A DNA stretch of 64,000 nucleotides, taken from Aralia elata. Its lineage: Eukaryota > Streptophyta > Magnoliopsida > Apiales > Araliaceae. Below are positions 8,620 to 20,485 of the stretch, one piece after another (the first letter of the stretch is position 1; each line of letters begins with the position of its first letter). Location: the NCBI GenBank assembly GCA_034770075.1, contig CM068383.1, positions 9,203,778 to 9,267,777 of the forward strand, read 5' to 3'. The notes under the pieces were generated by a model. It did no database searches. It was not told the DNA's origin and was given only the letters and a program-made list of their open reading frames with translations. The position numbers were made by a program, and so were the translations under genes.

Positions 8620-11600
8620 GTCCTTCCTTCCAAGAGAAGAAACATATTGTTGCTTTCTGGCTTATATTTCTGTGTGTGTATTTGTTTATGTTTTATTTGT
8701 TTTTTAATGTTATTCATTTACTTACAAGTTGCTGGTTTTGTGCTGATAAAGTATGTACTTATCGCCCCATGGATGGTTTATAAAGTTTATTCGTTTGTTG
8801 TGAAAGAAAAAAGCGAAAGAGACATCACCAACATTCTCATACTCCCCTTTATGTTGTGGAGGATGCTTCACAACCAAATTTGGATTTCCATTTCACGTTA
8901 TCGAACAGCCAAAGGCAATAATAGGATCGTTAACAAGAGTATTGAATTCGATCAAGTTGATAGAGAACAAAACTGGTAAGACTAATTTAATTAGCCACTT
9001 TAACTAGTTTATTGTGAAATCAGAAAATTAAGTTATTGTGTTATAATTGTTGTTACACATGGCATATGTTTTGATTTTTAATTATTAAAGACGTACAATT
9101 TAGTCACTTTTAACATATTTGAGTATGTAACTACCATTATAAGGTAATTTGCAGATGTTATTAATCCTAGAAAAAAATTATTGCATCACGCTACAAATTT
9201 TGAGACTTAATTTAATCATACTTGAGATACATCTATTTTTCTCTGTCCCTTATTCAGTTGCGCTACAATTAGCATATTTATAAATATTTGTGAAATGATT
9301 TATGTGGCTGCAGGGATGATCTAATCCTCTTCAACACTAGTTTATTCTACTTCTTTAATGCAACTATGGCTAGAGCTTCTCACCTACCCATATGGAGAAC
9401 AGATGGTGTGATTTTGACAATTTTGCTTCATGCTGGCCCTGTGGAGTTCCTCTACTATTGGCTCCACAGGGCTTTGCACCACCACTACCTATACTCTCGC
9501 TACCATTCTCATCACCATTCCTCTATTGTTACAGAGCCTATTACATGTACATAATTAAATTAAACTCCTTCATTTTTTGTTAAAAAACAAACTGATTAAT
9601 TAAACATAATTTTGTATATACATTTTGGCAGCTGTGGTTCATCCTCTTGCGGAGCATATATCATATTTTTTACTCTTCGGCATTCCCATTTTCTCAACGA
9701 TTTTAACTCAAACTGCCTCTTTGGTATCTCCCTATGGTTATATTATTTTCATTGACTTCATGAACAACATGGGGCACTGCAACTTTGAGATGTTACCAAA
9801 GAAGCTCTTCTCCATCTTTCCTCCTCTCAAATACATCATGTACACTCCCACGTATGTTCTCTTCTTAAAGTTCCAACTTGTCAGGGATACTTCTCTGTGC
9901 TCTAACTGTGCACTATTTTCTTTCTGTTTGTGCATAACTTACAGTTAGTAGTGCTGAGTTAGTGCACATAAAACTAATATTTTTGGAAAGTATATTTGGA
10001 TATGAACATATTAGTAGAACTCTGATAAATTTAATATGTGACACTACAAATATCACTCTCTTCGTCACACTAAATTTCGGACAAATTACTCGCTCTTCAT
10101 GCCTGTATATGATTACTTGTATGTAACCATGGACGATTGGACGGATGCTTTACATGAAACTTCACTCAAAAGGCAAGAAGATTCACCGGACGTTGTGCAT
10201 CTGGCACATTTAACTACACAGGATTCCATCTATCATCTTCGGCTAGGGTTTGCGTTCGTTGCGTCCAAGCTCCACATGGAGAAATGGTACCTATGGCTAA
10301 TGTGGCCTGTGACACTGTGTTCCATGATCCTGGCTTGCATCTTTGGCCGCACATTTGTTGCAGAGAGAAATATATTCAAGAATCTCAAATTACAGTCATG
10401 GGCAATACCAAGATACACTAGACAAGTACATATTCAAAATTTTTTAAAAAAATTAGAGATACAATTTTCTTTTTAAAGTAACATGTATGGTATTCTGTAT
10501 TTGTTGTTATCTTTTACTATCCTTAATTTGTAGTATCACACTACTACTACTGAATTATTAGCTAATATTAGGGGTACATTTGAGAATATAAAGTTATTTT
10601 TATGTACAAGTTATGATTTTAAGAACGTAGCTCTAATTTTAGAACGAATGTATTAATATATATTATGTTCAAGCACATGTTGAAATTAAGGATCATTAAG
10701 TAATTATATTTTTCATTTTTAATTTGTTATATTTTTGTTTTGTTGTAGTATAAATTGCCATGTTAAAGAGAAACCATCAATATACACCTTTATTGAATAG
10801 GCCATCTTAAGGGCAGAAGAAAGAGGCACCAAGGTATTTTTGAAATACAGTCTTTAGTTGAATCAAGTTATGCATAAAAATAATTGAAGCATCTTTTTTT
10901 TTTCTTAATCTCATACACCATAAATTTGCATTAGGTGGCTACTTTACACGAAAATGAATACAAGAAACTTAAGCTAAGCACCAACTCTGAGAATAACTTG
11001 CAACTAACAAAGAGTTGTGCACATATGGTATCTTCAATCTCTAGCAATAAAAATTTGTATATAAAGTTATCTTTTGTACTTAATTGTGAATTAGTTATTT
11101 GAGTTTTAATAATATATATGGTGAATTTTTTTCACAGTTAGTTGGAGATGAACTGACTGAAGAACAGCGGAAGGCAGGAAAAGGAACGTTATTTATCCCC
11201 TTTACACCAATCTCTCCTAAGCAAATTCGTAGTGATTGCTTCTTCTAGTATACACCATCAATGTTGGCTCCTTCCTCTCTTGAAAACCTAGACTCCTGTG
11301 AGGTTAGTAACTCCTATCACCTTGATGTATCTATATATAATCAAACATTTATTTTAAACTTTTTAAAAATTTTAAACCCATCAAATTTTATTTTACGGTA
11401 GAGCGCAACTAATAAAATATGGAGTCCATATATACGCTTATCGTTTACCTTAAGCAGGGATGGACCCCATGGGGTTTAGTAGGGGCCACTGCCCTTACTA
11501 GTGTTTTTCTTTTCCTCTTTTGTCTATGCACATTTTTGCCTATGAGATCTTACCAGGTTTGTATATCGTTTAATATCCTATTAATTTTTACCCACGTGAG

Positions 11601-12118
11601 AATGAATTTGCCCATTTTGTATAAGCTTGATCCCCATTTTATTTAATAATTTACAATCTTTCAGTAGTTTTATATTACTGGGTTTGACATAAATATTTAT
11701 TTATATAATAATCACTATATTATTTTAAATCTATATTAATATTTAATATTTTTTGTTATATATAATATATCAAGGGCCTCACTAGACATAAATCCATCCT
11801 TCCATGACCTTAAGGTAGTATGTATATAATAAAATTTGTATGTATTTTTCATTTTTGATATGAATGTTTTATATTCATGTAACAGGATTGGTTATCAAGA
11901 AGAGTGATGAGTGCTTCTCGTATTACTGGGATAGTACATGCATTAGAAGAATGAAAAGTACATGAATATGAAAACACCATGTTGAACATTAACAAAGTTT
12001 GGGAAGCAAGTCTGAAACATGGATTTCGACCCCTTACCTCTTCAAATCAACTGATCATGCAGGTTCCATTACTATCTAGCTGGAGTACAATGTGTGTGTA
12101 TGTATGTGTATATATATA

Positions 12119-12616
12119 TGTCTGAACGTGTGAACGTCAAGATTCGTCTACGTGTCCAATCATCAAACTGCATGTTTAATTCTGCACAGAAACGAAATCA
12201 CACTCAGAAAGTTGACGGCCTGGGCCGCCGGGGGATAGCTTCAGTGTAAGAATAAGTACAAGCTGAATAAGGTTTAACAATGGAGGCTTAATGCTTTAGT
12301 TCTGAAAAAAGATTATTACCTGTGAATTAAAGTTTAGCCTTGTATTTATAGTGATCACACCACCAACTCCAAGTCCGTCCCCGTATGGAAATAGAACTCT
12401 TCATTAGGATAGATATCTTAATAGAATCAAACTGAATCTCCTTAAAGGAAGAAAGTATAATCATATCCTGACACTTTCCTTAGGAGTTGGAAATTAAATA
12501 CAGTTAGGATTTCTTAATATTCTCCCACTGCCCAAACAGACTCCTATGCGGGAACATTCCTCCACGTGAACTATGGCCCACCGTATCCATCGGGCCCAAA
12601 TAAACACACTCCAACA
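12119..12616 (-). repeat. 3' LTR of the Tat-type element
   Basis: It matches 35675-36160. Shared words include CAAGATTCGTC, AAGGTTTAACAAT, CCGTATCCATCGGGCCCAAA and the AAATAAACACAC end. The left end appears to carry a 10-base duplication (TGAACGTG TGAACGTC) not in the other copy, so the exact left border could be 12119 or 12129. Confidence 0.85.
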
Positions 12617-12980
12617 TTGTCTTCCAGTCTTTTATTATAATAGAATATTTAATGGAAGAGTACATCATTAAAAGCCCAATAATTAAACATCATAAATCCC
12701 AAAGCCAGGCAAACTGATCACGTGCCCCAATAATCTCACCTGGTCCCACCATTAGTACCACCACTACACCAAACCATTCATTACACCGCCTTTAGGGAAA
12801 CGCGTGAATACAAAGAGTCAGCCATTTCAACCCCCTTTCTTCCCTAAAATCAACCGCCACATTTTAGATCTATAGTTTCAAAACCATTCGTGCTCCCTCT
12901 CTGCAACCTCTTCCTCCTACCTGCAAGCACTGCTCTTTCCGGCGAAAATCCCTTCCAATCTCGAAAACTGCTCATCCACC
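12617..12980. other. Non-coding stretch between the Tat 3' LTR and its antisense ORF
   Basis: No frame is recognised. By position it holds the element's polypurine tract (next to 12617) and, on the + strand, the promoter and leader of the antisense ORF. It is richer in C on the + strand than its surroundings. Confidence 0.5.
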
Positions 12981-15052
12981 AATGGCTACCACAAACCCTT
13001 CATCCTCTACTGCCCCCTAAACTTCAAGTCAATTAAAAGATGAAATCGAAACCTAGAAAATGATAAAAGAGTACTCCAATGAAGAAACCTCCGCTCACAT
13101 CAACACCATATCCACAATCACCCCTCAAGACATCGTCAGAATACGAGACCAATATCGTATCCCGACCTCCTACGAGATTCGAGCCCCTCTCCATATCGAA
13201 CAAATATACCACGTACCGCCCTGATAGGACTACCATCTCCCTCAGTGCCCTCAAATATGAGGTACGCTTCCCCCTTCACGCTTTTATCATTACCCTCCAA
13301 GGGTTCATCGGAGTCAGCTTCGCCCAACTGGTGTCGAACTCCTACATCCACATCATCTCCTTCATCGCTTTCTACCACGAACTCAACATCCCCCCACCAT
13401 CGACTTCTTCTTCTCCTTATTCTCTATGAGCCGATCCAGGGAATCTAGATTTCGGCAAATAAACAAACAATAAAGCAAAAAAAAAATCGAAAAATGCCCA
13501 TTGATGAAGACCCCTTCAAGCAACAAGGGATGACATTCACTGTAGTTCTTCATTTGTGGCCCCAGCACCAGAGAAATTCCCGACCGGGCCGAAGCCTTCA
13601 GATCCAATGTAGCCATCGAAGAATTACCCCGAACCTGCCTTGAGGAACTGGTGAAATTCATTGAGAAGCTGCTGATGAAGGAGTGGGACTTTGAGCTCTT
13701 AGGCGATCAATCCTGGTTGTATGATCATAAATGTAAGTTCCAAACCCTTTATCCTTCAAACACAATACTGCATCTTTATACTAACTTGTCCTTCCATCTT
13801 TTACAGTGTCTTTTATCAAATCGACCCCGATTATAGATGTTGGTCAAACATCCCCTGTTAACTCGCCAACCCAATCCTCCGACAAAACAACCCCACCTGC
13901 CAACCTAACAACTGAAGAGCCTCATTTGATTCAACCTATTACTGCAATCCCAATGTCACAACCTACATCCTCCTCTATTATCCCTACACCTGGCTTCATC
14001 GAAAAAAGCTTTCTAGATATGCCCTTTTCCAAAAGGAGCACACTTCCTCGGGCGAAAAGAAGGCGTCAAGTGAAGATTGCCAAACAAAACCTTCCACCCG
14101 AAGCAGAACAAAACATTCAAATCAACCCCTCAACCTCCAAAGCCCTTCAAACAATCTCTACCGAACGGAATGCATCTACCGACCCGATTCCCACTTCCAA
14201 ACCGAACCAATCAAAAAAAGGAAAGAACATGATAACCCTTCATCTAAACCCCCCTCCAAAAAATAACACATTGAGACTTCCCTCGAGCATCAATCACCTC
14301 CACCTTCTCCCCAGCATTCATTACCAGCTCCCAACCGCATCCAACAGGCTCCTACTTTGGCAATGTTATGGCCCCAAAACGCGGAAGCTTCCCGATTAAT
14401 CTCTTCGAGCACTTCGTTCTTCCCGGAGATGACAAAAGGTTCAAGGGAGCAAGTATCCAAGAGCTCATAAACTTCAATGCCTTACATCAAAGCCGGGTAA
14501 ACATTTTTAACTTAACTCTATCTCCGAACTCGCATATTAAATTCATTATTTAACCCATTTTTCCTTTACTATTAGGCCACTGCTGTTACCAGCCGAATCC
14601 TACACCGAATTGCCCATATATCCGAAAAGGAAAAAGAGTTGGAGACCGAAGTCGGGCATTTGGAAGGCAAAGTACAAACTGTAATGGCTGACCTGGAGAA
14701 AGAAAAGATCCTTCACGCCAACACCGCCTTCCACTTCAATGAACTTCAGGTTGAACTAGAGACGGCCAAACAAAATGCTACCGAAGGCGAGAAACGTCGA
14801 CGAATACTGTTGGAAGCCTACGAAACGAGGACAAAGGAAAATGACGCATTGAAGAAGGGCAACCTAACTTACCACGAGAAGCTCAAAACCATGCATGACA
14901 AGCTCAAAGCAGAAATAAATGACCACAACACCCTCAAGAAGGAATTCGCTAATTACAAAGCATTGGGTCCCCCCCTAACTGATGCAGTAAAACAACAAAT
15001 CTATCAAGAGTATCGAAAGTCCCCCAAATTGACGGAAGAAGTCATAAAATAG
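12981..15052 (+). pseudogene. Antisense ORF of the Tat element, transposase_28 ('putative gypsy type transposon') type
   Basis: It lies on the strand opposite to pol, between integrase and the 3' LTR. Some Tat elements such as Retand and Grande carry extra antisense ORFs there. From ATG 12981 the frame has stops at once. Its conserved block then reads RIPTSYEIRAPL (about 13154) and, after a frameshift near 13215, TTISLSALKYEVRFPLH and SFIAFYHELNIP. Two introns can be placed from coding continuity: 13733-13806 (GT...ttacAG) and 14497-14575 (GT...attAG). The middle is Pro/Ser/Thr-rich and basic (FSKRSTLPRAKRRRQVKIAK). From about 14600 it is a long charged coiled coil (KEKELETEVGHLEGKVQ onward) to a stop at 15050-15052. 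The frame would continue toward 15123, where the Copia-type insertion begins; a tail lies at 16300-16400. The function is unknown; a DNA- or chromatin-binding role is only a guess. Confidence 0.75.
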
Positions 15053-15123
15053 TTTAATGACGGCTACTAAAGTGCTCGAGACAAGGACAAAGAAAGGATG
15101 CTCGCTGTTGGTCTTGACCCTTT

Positions 15124-15358
15124 TGTTGAAATGAAGACTCTCAACTTACATTTTATATATTTTCAGTTCTAAGATAGCTTACAAGGTTACCTACTTATAC
15201 AATTGGAAGGAATAATCAAGACAAAACATGTTCCTTAATATAAGGAAGAAAACATGGGGAAGAAAATATGGAGTAAAACATAAGGAAGAATATAGAGAAA
15301 AGGTGGAGGAATAATGGAATAAAGTGAAGAAAAATATTCTCCACTATTATTTCTAACA
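15124..15358 (-). repeat. 3' LTR of the small Copia-type element
   Basis: Nearly identical to 16061-16294. The shared start is TGTTGAAATGAAGACTCTC and the shared end TATTATTTCTAACA. Confidence 0.92.
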
Positions 15359-15483
15359 CTCCCCCTCAAGCTGATAAATAGAAATCTCCTATTTCTCAGC
15401 TTGGAAAACGAAAGGTTCAATTGGTCGGTCGGTACATGAACAAAACCGGTTCAAGTCGGCAATTGGACAAAACTCCATTTATG

Positions 15484-15630
15484 AATAGTAATTCTGGCAG
15501 TTAACAGTACTCCGTCTATGAATAGCAATTCCGGCAGTGAACAATACTCCGTTTGTGAATAGCAATTCCGGTAGTGACGAGTAACTCCGTCTATGAATAG
15601 CAATTCCGGCAGTTTGAACAATACTTGTAA
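15484..15630. repeat. Minisatellite in the small Copia-type element, unit about 40 bp
   Basis: TGAATAGYAATTCYGGYAGT recurs four times at about 40-base steps, each followed by a variant of KARYARTACTCCGTYTR. The copies differ by single bases and small indels. Confidence 0.85.
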
Positions 15631-15858
15631 AAACTTTCATCTTCTTACTAGCACCAATCGTCATCTTCGTGAGACGATCCTTACTGTAATAAACTTGGGA
15701 TGGTTGTGGTGTGTTTGAGTTTTACCCCAATTGCAGAAGGGGTTTCTTGTTGAAAAAGCATCACTGGAGTAGAATCTGAAGTTTTTGATTTTTCACTCAT
15801 TTTTTTAAAGGAACTATGGGTATGTTCAGAAAAAACTAGTTGTGGGGTTCAAACTGTA

Positions 15859-16040
15859 ATATGCAGTTTCAGAAAACTGCACAGTTGGCCGTTGAAAAAA
15901 GTCGCCGAAAAAAGTCACGGGAAAAGTCACTGGAAATATGCAGTTTTAGAAAACTGCACAGATGGCTGTTGGAAAAAGTTGGCAGAAAGTCACCGGAAAA
16001 AAGTCGCCGGAAAAAGTCGCTGGATAAAGTCGTCGGATAA
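15859..16040. repeat. Second minisatellite, GTCGCCGGAAAAA type
   Basis: An 80-base duplication beginning TATGCAGTTT(C/T)AGAAAACTGC (15859 and 15937) is followed by short units of GTCGCCGGAAAAA with changes. This is the untranslated leader side of the element, next to its primer-binding site. Confidence 0.8.
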
Positions 16041-16048
16041 AAGATCAG

Positions 16049-16060
16049 GCTTTGATACCA
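16049..16060 (-). other. Primer-binding site of the small Copia-type element
   Basis: Read on the - strand it is TGGTATCAAAGC, directly next to the 5' LTR. The usual Copia site is TGGTATCAGAGC, complementary to initiator tRNA-Met, so it has one mismatch. Confidence 0.85.
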
Positions 16061-16294
16061 TGTTGAAATGAAGACTCTCAACTTACATTTCATATATTTT
16101 CATTTCTTCGATAGCTTACAAGGTTACCTACTTATACAATTAGAAGGAATAATCAAGACAAAACATGTTCCTTAATATAAGGAAGAAAACATGGGGAAGA
16201 AATATGGAGTAAAACATAAGGAAGAATATAGGGAAAAGGTGGAGGAATAATGGAATAAAGTGAAGAAAAATATTCTCCACTATTATTTCTAACA
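16061..16294 (-). repeat. 5' LTR of the small Copia-type element
   Basis: Pairs with 15124-15358. The outer flank CTTTT matches the other side, allowing for the shared T. Confidence 0.92.
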
Positions 16295-16539
16295 CTTTTC
16301 ATCCTAGACTCTTTAGACGACGAAGCCTGAAGCAAACCTCCCTCTTCATAGCAAAATTTGTAACAATTTATCATGTAATCAATTCTCCAATGTACATTCA
16401 TACAATATCAATGAATATATTTTACGAGCAAAATTAAATTTTTATTTCATTTAAGTATTTAAACAAAATTATAGAGTTATAAAAAGTAACTACTTAACAT
16501 GTACTACTGATAATACTTTCTAAGTATCCCAACATGCTA

Positions 16540-17343
16540 AGTGTTTTTGACTTCTGTCTCATCCATTGCCCGAAGCCGGTAAGTCCCTAGCTTCAACACT
16601 TCAGTAACCTCATAGGGTCCTTCCCAGTTGGGCATTAGCTTTCCGAGGCTTTGGGGCATCAACGGCTCCACCTCTCTGAGGACTAGATCTCGAACTTCAA
16701 TCTCCTCAGTTTTACCCCTTTATTATAGTGCCTGACTGTTCTCCTCTGGTAGTCTGTTTGCTTTCCAAGGCTGACTCCTGAACCTCCTCTAACAAATCAA
16801 GATTGAGGCGAAGGCCTTCATTATTATACAGCTCCTGAAACTAACTGACCTATAGGGAAGGAGACCCAATCTTAACTGGAATAAGAGCAGCGGTCCCATA
16901 GGCTAGTCTGAATGGCGAATTACATGTCGTAGTCCAGGAGCGGTCCGATACGCCCATAGGACACTAAGAAACTCCTTGGGCCATCTTCCCTTAGCTTCCT
17001 CCAATCTCCTTTTAATTCCATTATGTAGAGTCCGGTTACTGACTTCTACTTAACCATTGGACTGAGGATGAGCAACCGAAGTCCTCTGATGTTGGATGCC
17101 CAAATCCTTTAGGAACTCTTTAAACTTCGAACCTACAAACTGTCTACCGTTGTCTGACACTACTACCATAGGGATTCCAAATTGAAAAACCGCCAACTCC
17201 TTGAGAAACGTAAGACATTCTTGCTCCATGATCGTCCGAAGTGGTTTGGCCGCTACCCACTTAGTCCTGTAATCGATAGCCATTACCACAAAGCTGACCT
17301 GCCCTTTTGTCTTCGATAACGGTCCCAAGATATCAATTCCCCA
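16540..17343 (-). pseudogene. Tat integrase, catalytic core and C-terminal part (second half)
   Basis: On the - strand, 17328-17050 reads as the integrase core: AIDYRTKWVAAKPLRT, then VVSDNGRQFVGSKFKEFLKDLG with the second catalytic Asp, then HPQSNG. Frameshifts and a stop follow. The C-terminal part near 16640-16560 still shows GKLMPNWEGPYEVTEVLKLG, the SH3-like end found in Ty3/gypsy integrases. The first half of the gene is at 30748-31107, on the far side of the Athila-type insertion. The catalytic Glu region near 17020-17045 is hit by a stop. It would insert element DNA into chromatin; this copy is dead. Confidence 0.88.
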
Positions 17344-19226
17344 TGGTTTACTGTGTAAGCAACCAAAAATAAAACCTTACTGCGAAAGATAATAATGCAG
17401 CAGTGCAAGTAAGAGTCGATCCCACAGAGAGTGATTAGTCTAAATTTATGCTTTGTTTACCAAAAGGGGGGGCTTTATAATTTGATTTCACTAATTATTA
17501 AGAACAAAATTTAAAGTGATAAGAATAATCAATTAATTAAAGATTTCAGTTCTTTTGGTTCAGTATCACCTTTTTACAACAATAGAATAATTAAGTAAAG
17601 CAATATTTATCCTTCAATGAAATTAATAGCCCTAGGTAGCAACAAGCTCTACTACCCGAAACTCCCCTTAAATTATCACTTAATGAAATAAGCTCTTCAC
17701 AAGATTCTAACCATTATACAACCTAGAACAAGCCCTCTAGATTTAATATAATAGTAGCATTAAGAACAAGGGAATTAGACTAATCCAAGCAACAATCACA
17801 CAAGTTCGGATTATTTAACTTGTCTTCCAATAATCATAGCAATACTCAAAAGCTTGACCACAATCATGTATCACTAATTGCTACTTATGATTAGGAACAA
17901 TATCAATTACACGTAATACTGTCCCTTAATCTGGCAGATGAGATTAATCAAATTGACTTAACCGATCACATTAAACCAATAAGAATAAATATCATTCAAC
18001 AGTTAAAATAGATTATCAAGAATGAACTTTATGTAAGAAGGAATAAATAGTTTATACTTAATCAAGCCATTATCTGTAAACAAGGTTCAACATCCCCTTC
18101 GAACTGAATAAGGAACTAGCCTAACATAATAAGTCCGATTAATACTTTCTTGATTTATAAAATGGTGAGGACAACAACCTCACTATGGAGGTGATCCTCT
18201 TTCCCTACTAAATTATAAAAGGGGTGAGGACAACAACTTCACTATGGAGGTGATCCTCTTTCCCTACTAATTACACTAGAATTTGGAGAATATGGAGAAT
18301 AGTGGGTGAATTAATGTGTGAATTAGCAAAATACAAGCCTAATTTCACTTGGTATTTATAGGAACTCATGGTGTGCTAACCCATCAACATAAGTCAAGAC
18401 TAAACACCTAATTTACTCATGTGCATCAGCCAACCAAGGAAGAAGCCACCAAAAAACGTGCACATGTGATGTGCTAAAAGTCTAAATATTGCAACTAAAC
18501 TGATTAACACCTTGTAAGCCAATTTTGAATTTGTAAACCATCAAATTGGACCTTGGACAAAGAATCAAAGTTGTAGCCCTGAAGCTTCTAATGAATTTGG
18601 GCTTTTGAATCACCTGATTTGGAGTTGGGAAGCTCAAGTTATGGCTCAAATACTCCAACTGGTCAGAATAGAAATCCAGTCCATGCGGGATTCGGAACAG
18701 TTGTCTAAAAAGCAACGTTTGGAGGCCCAAATGAACTCGGATGTTTGCTCACCATACCATTCTAGAAAGCTTGAGAATTCCACTAAAAGCTTCAAGAAGA
18801 CCACATTCTCATTTGGAAACTCTAACATAATTCAAATCGCAAACGAAGCCCTAGAGGTCAATCTGTCAAAAAGCCAAACGATCTGAAATTTTTAGCTTCG
18901 ACGTTCGTTGGTAAAATAGTCATAACGTTCGCACCCGAGCTCTGATTTAGGCGTTTCAAGATGATCCGGAAAGCTAAGAAATAGATTTACATATTTCCTT
19001 CTTTGAGCTTTGAGAGATATTGGTTGGACGAAGGACAAAATGGAGACTCAAGTGGACGGACTGATTTCAAAATAATCCAAAAGTGCGGAAATAACTCATT
19101 TTTTATTTAATAGCTCCATTTGCAACCTAAATCAAAATATTAGAATAGTGAGTACATTTAGGTGTCAAATAAGTATAAAAGACTAGACATTAAGAGATAA
19201 AAACATAACACATTTTATACTTATCA
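17344..19226 (-). repeat. 3' LTR of the Athila-type element
   Basis: Matches 25924-26661 plus 29574-30715. It contains a 60-base tandem duplication, GGTGAGGACAACAACYTCAC plus following, at about 18163-18275, which is also present in the other copy. Open frames such as those near 18482-18886 occur at the same place in both LTRs but are not protein genes. Confidence 0.93.
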
Positions 19227-20485
19227 AATTCCCCCACACTTATCTTTTGCACGTCCTCGAGCAAAATAAAAATAAACTATAACAAAAAAATTCAACTAAT
19301 CAAACTTGATAACCTTGAGTCACAAATTAAAATGAACTTCAACATTGACCTCAAAGATTCAAAACAATAACTCTTGAAAAACTTCAAAACACTGTTTCAT
19401 CTAAAATTCAAGCTTACTTATCAATCTTACTCTACTCTTAACCCTTCGTGTGTGTGTGTGTGTGAATCCACATGTATCAAACCAATTAAAACTCAGAAGA
19501 ATTTATAAAATCAAAGCCTTAAAGGAGAAAGAAAAACTCTAAACACCTATTTTCACACTACTCTCAATTAACATAAGCAAATAATAGCAGAGGATCAATA
19601 GGCTTTTTCTTCCTTCGGCAAGTGCATTTTATGCCCCGTCTTACCAACGAATGCATTTTACGCTCCATCTCGCATGTCACGTGTTTATGAATGAGTCGTT
19701 TTACGCTCCATCTCAATTCACCACATGAATCATAATTTTTCTTTTTCTTCTCTCTTTTTTTTATTAAATCAAACATCTAACTTTTGCCTAAATCATTTCC
19801 CCTTTCTTAAATAAAATCTCATGTTTACTTCAAGTTATGATCAAACAAATGATAGAGTTCAAGAATTTCTCCCCTCGACGTTCAATCGAAATAAATAAAT
19901 AATCCTTTTCAAGTTAAAACTAGGCCGACCAAATGGACAAGTGCAAAAAAAAATAAAAATTAAAGGGTCTCAAATAAAGTAAAAATCAACAAAGAAAAAT
20001 GCAAACTACACAACGTCTATCAATTTTCCAAAATATTATCAACGAGAATCAAGATTTTATCATTGGTCAAAAATCAAAATCTAAAATAACTCATTGCTCA
20101 AGTGACTTATTTTAAAAATTATCTCATTTTCGTAGGAAACACGATTGTACTTAGCATGTACAACAAGCCTTTAAACCCCAAGGTTACCCCAAGTGGACGA
20201 GTTTTGTCTCGTAAGGATTTGCAGAGAATATATCCACAAAATTCAAAATTCAAACTAACAAAAACAAACTTAATTTTTTTATTTTATTATATATTTTTTT
20301 TAAAACACCCTAAATCCTTCCCCCACACTTAAAACTTACATTGTCCCTAATGTAAAGTAAAATGTAAAGCAAAGAAAAATAATATAACCGAAATATAAAT
20401 GCGAAAATAAAAAGAAATGAACTCCCCTTGGGTTGCCTCCCAAGCAGCGCCTTTGTTTATTGTCATTGGCTTGACATTAAACTTC
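19227..20485 (-). other. 3' non-coding internal region of the Athila-type element, with polypurine tract
   Basis: The polypurine tract, read on the - strand, is AAGTGTGGGGGAATT at 19227-19241. About 1.2 kb follows without an ORF; an env-like gene that some Athila elements carry is absent. The part at 20130-20250 is conserved in the non-autonomous element (4205-4325). A GT microsatellite lies at 19449-19464. Two copies of TTTTACGCTCCATCTC lie at 19657 and 19699. Confidence 0.7.

Larger units (their letters stand above)
7762..12062 (+). pseudogene. CER1-like aldehyde decarbonylase pseudogene
   Basis: CER1 is an endoplasmic-reticulum protein of the fatty-acid hydroxylase superfamily that makes cuticular-wax alkanes from very-long-chain aldehydes. 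Readable exons: 7762-7821 (starts MASKPWFLTDWPWKQLGSFK), 8752-8975, 9314-9546, 9632-9851, about 10053-10425, 10749-10833, 10935-11027, 11138-11302 and 11886 to about 12062. Most borders are GT/AG and phases agree. Histidine clusters HRALHHH and HSHHH are intact in exon 3. The third cluster reads HSLRH instead of HSLHH, so one metal ligand is lost. No AG is seen at the expected start of exon 5. Exon 6 holds stops and a frameshift, about 60 residues are missing after 10833, exon 8 has TAG at the position after CFF, and the last exon has TGA. The first intron carries two MITEs. A Tat element begins just after the last exon. The gene is clearly broken, though exons 1-4 look sound. Confidence 0.9.
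15124..16294 (-). mobile_element. Small non-autonomous Copia-type LTR element (TRIM-like)
   Basis: Two LTRs of about 235 bp (15124-15358 and 16061-16294) begin TGTTGAAATG and end TTCTAACA. The primer-binding site GCTTTGATACCA (complement of TGGTATCAAAGC, one mismatch from the initiator tRNA-Met type) abuts the right LTR, so the element is on the - strand. The complement of CCCCCTCAAGCTGAT beside the left LTR is its polypurine tract. The flanks share CTTT(T). Only about 0.7 kb lies between the LTRs and it codes for nothing; it consists largely of two minisatellites. It interrupts the Tat antisense ORF and is therefore younger than it. Confidence 0.88.

Noticed and set aside
11419..11646. 75-codon open frame in an intron of the CER1-like pseudogene
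   Set aside because: It has hydrophobic content from T-rich DNA and no known domain, lies between two recognised exons, and a lone frame of this size is expected by chance.
13033..13661. Minus-strand frames overlapping the antisense ORF
   Set aside because: They mirror the conserved + strand frame and show no domain; the + strand carries the transposase_28-like block and splice sites.
18482..18886. Frames of up to 93 codons in both Athila LTRs
   Set aside because: They occur at the same place in both LTRs because the LTRs are copies; the frames differ in length between copies and match no known protein.
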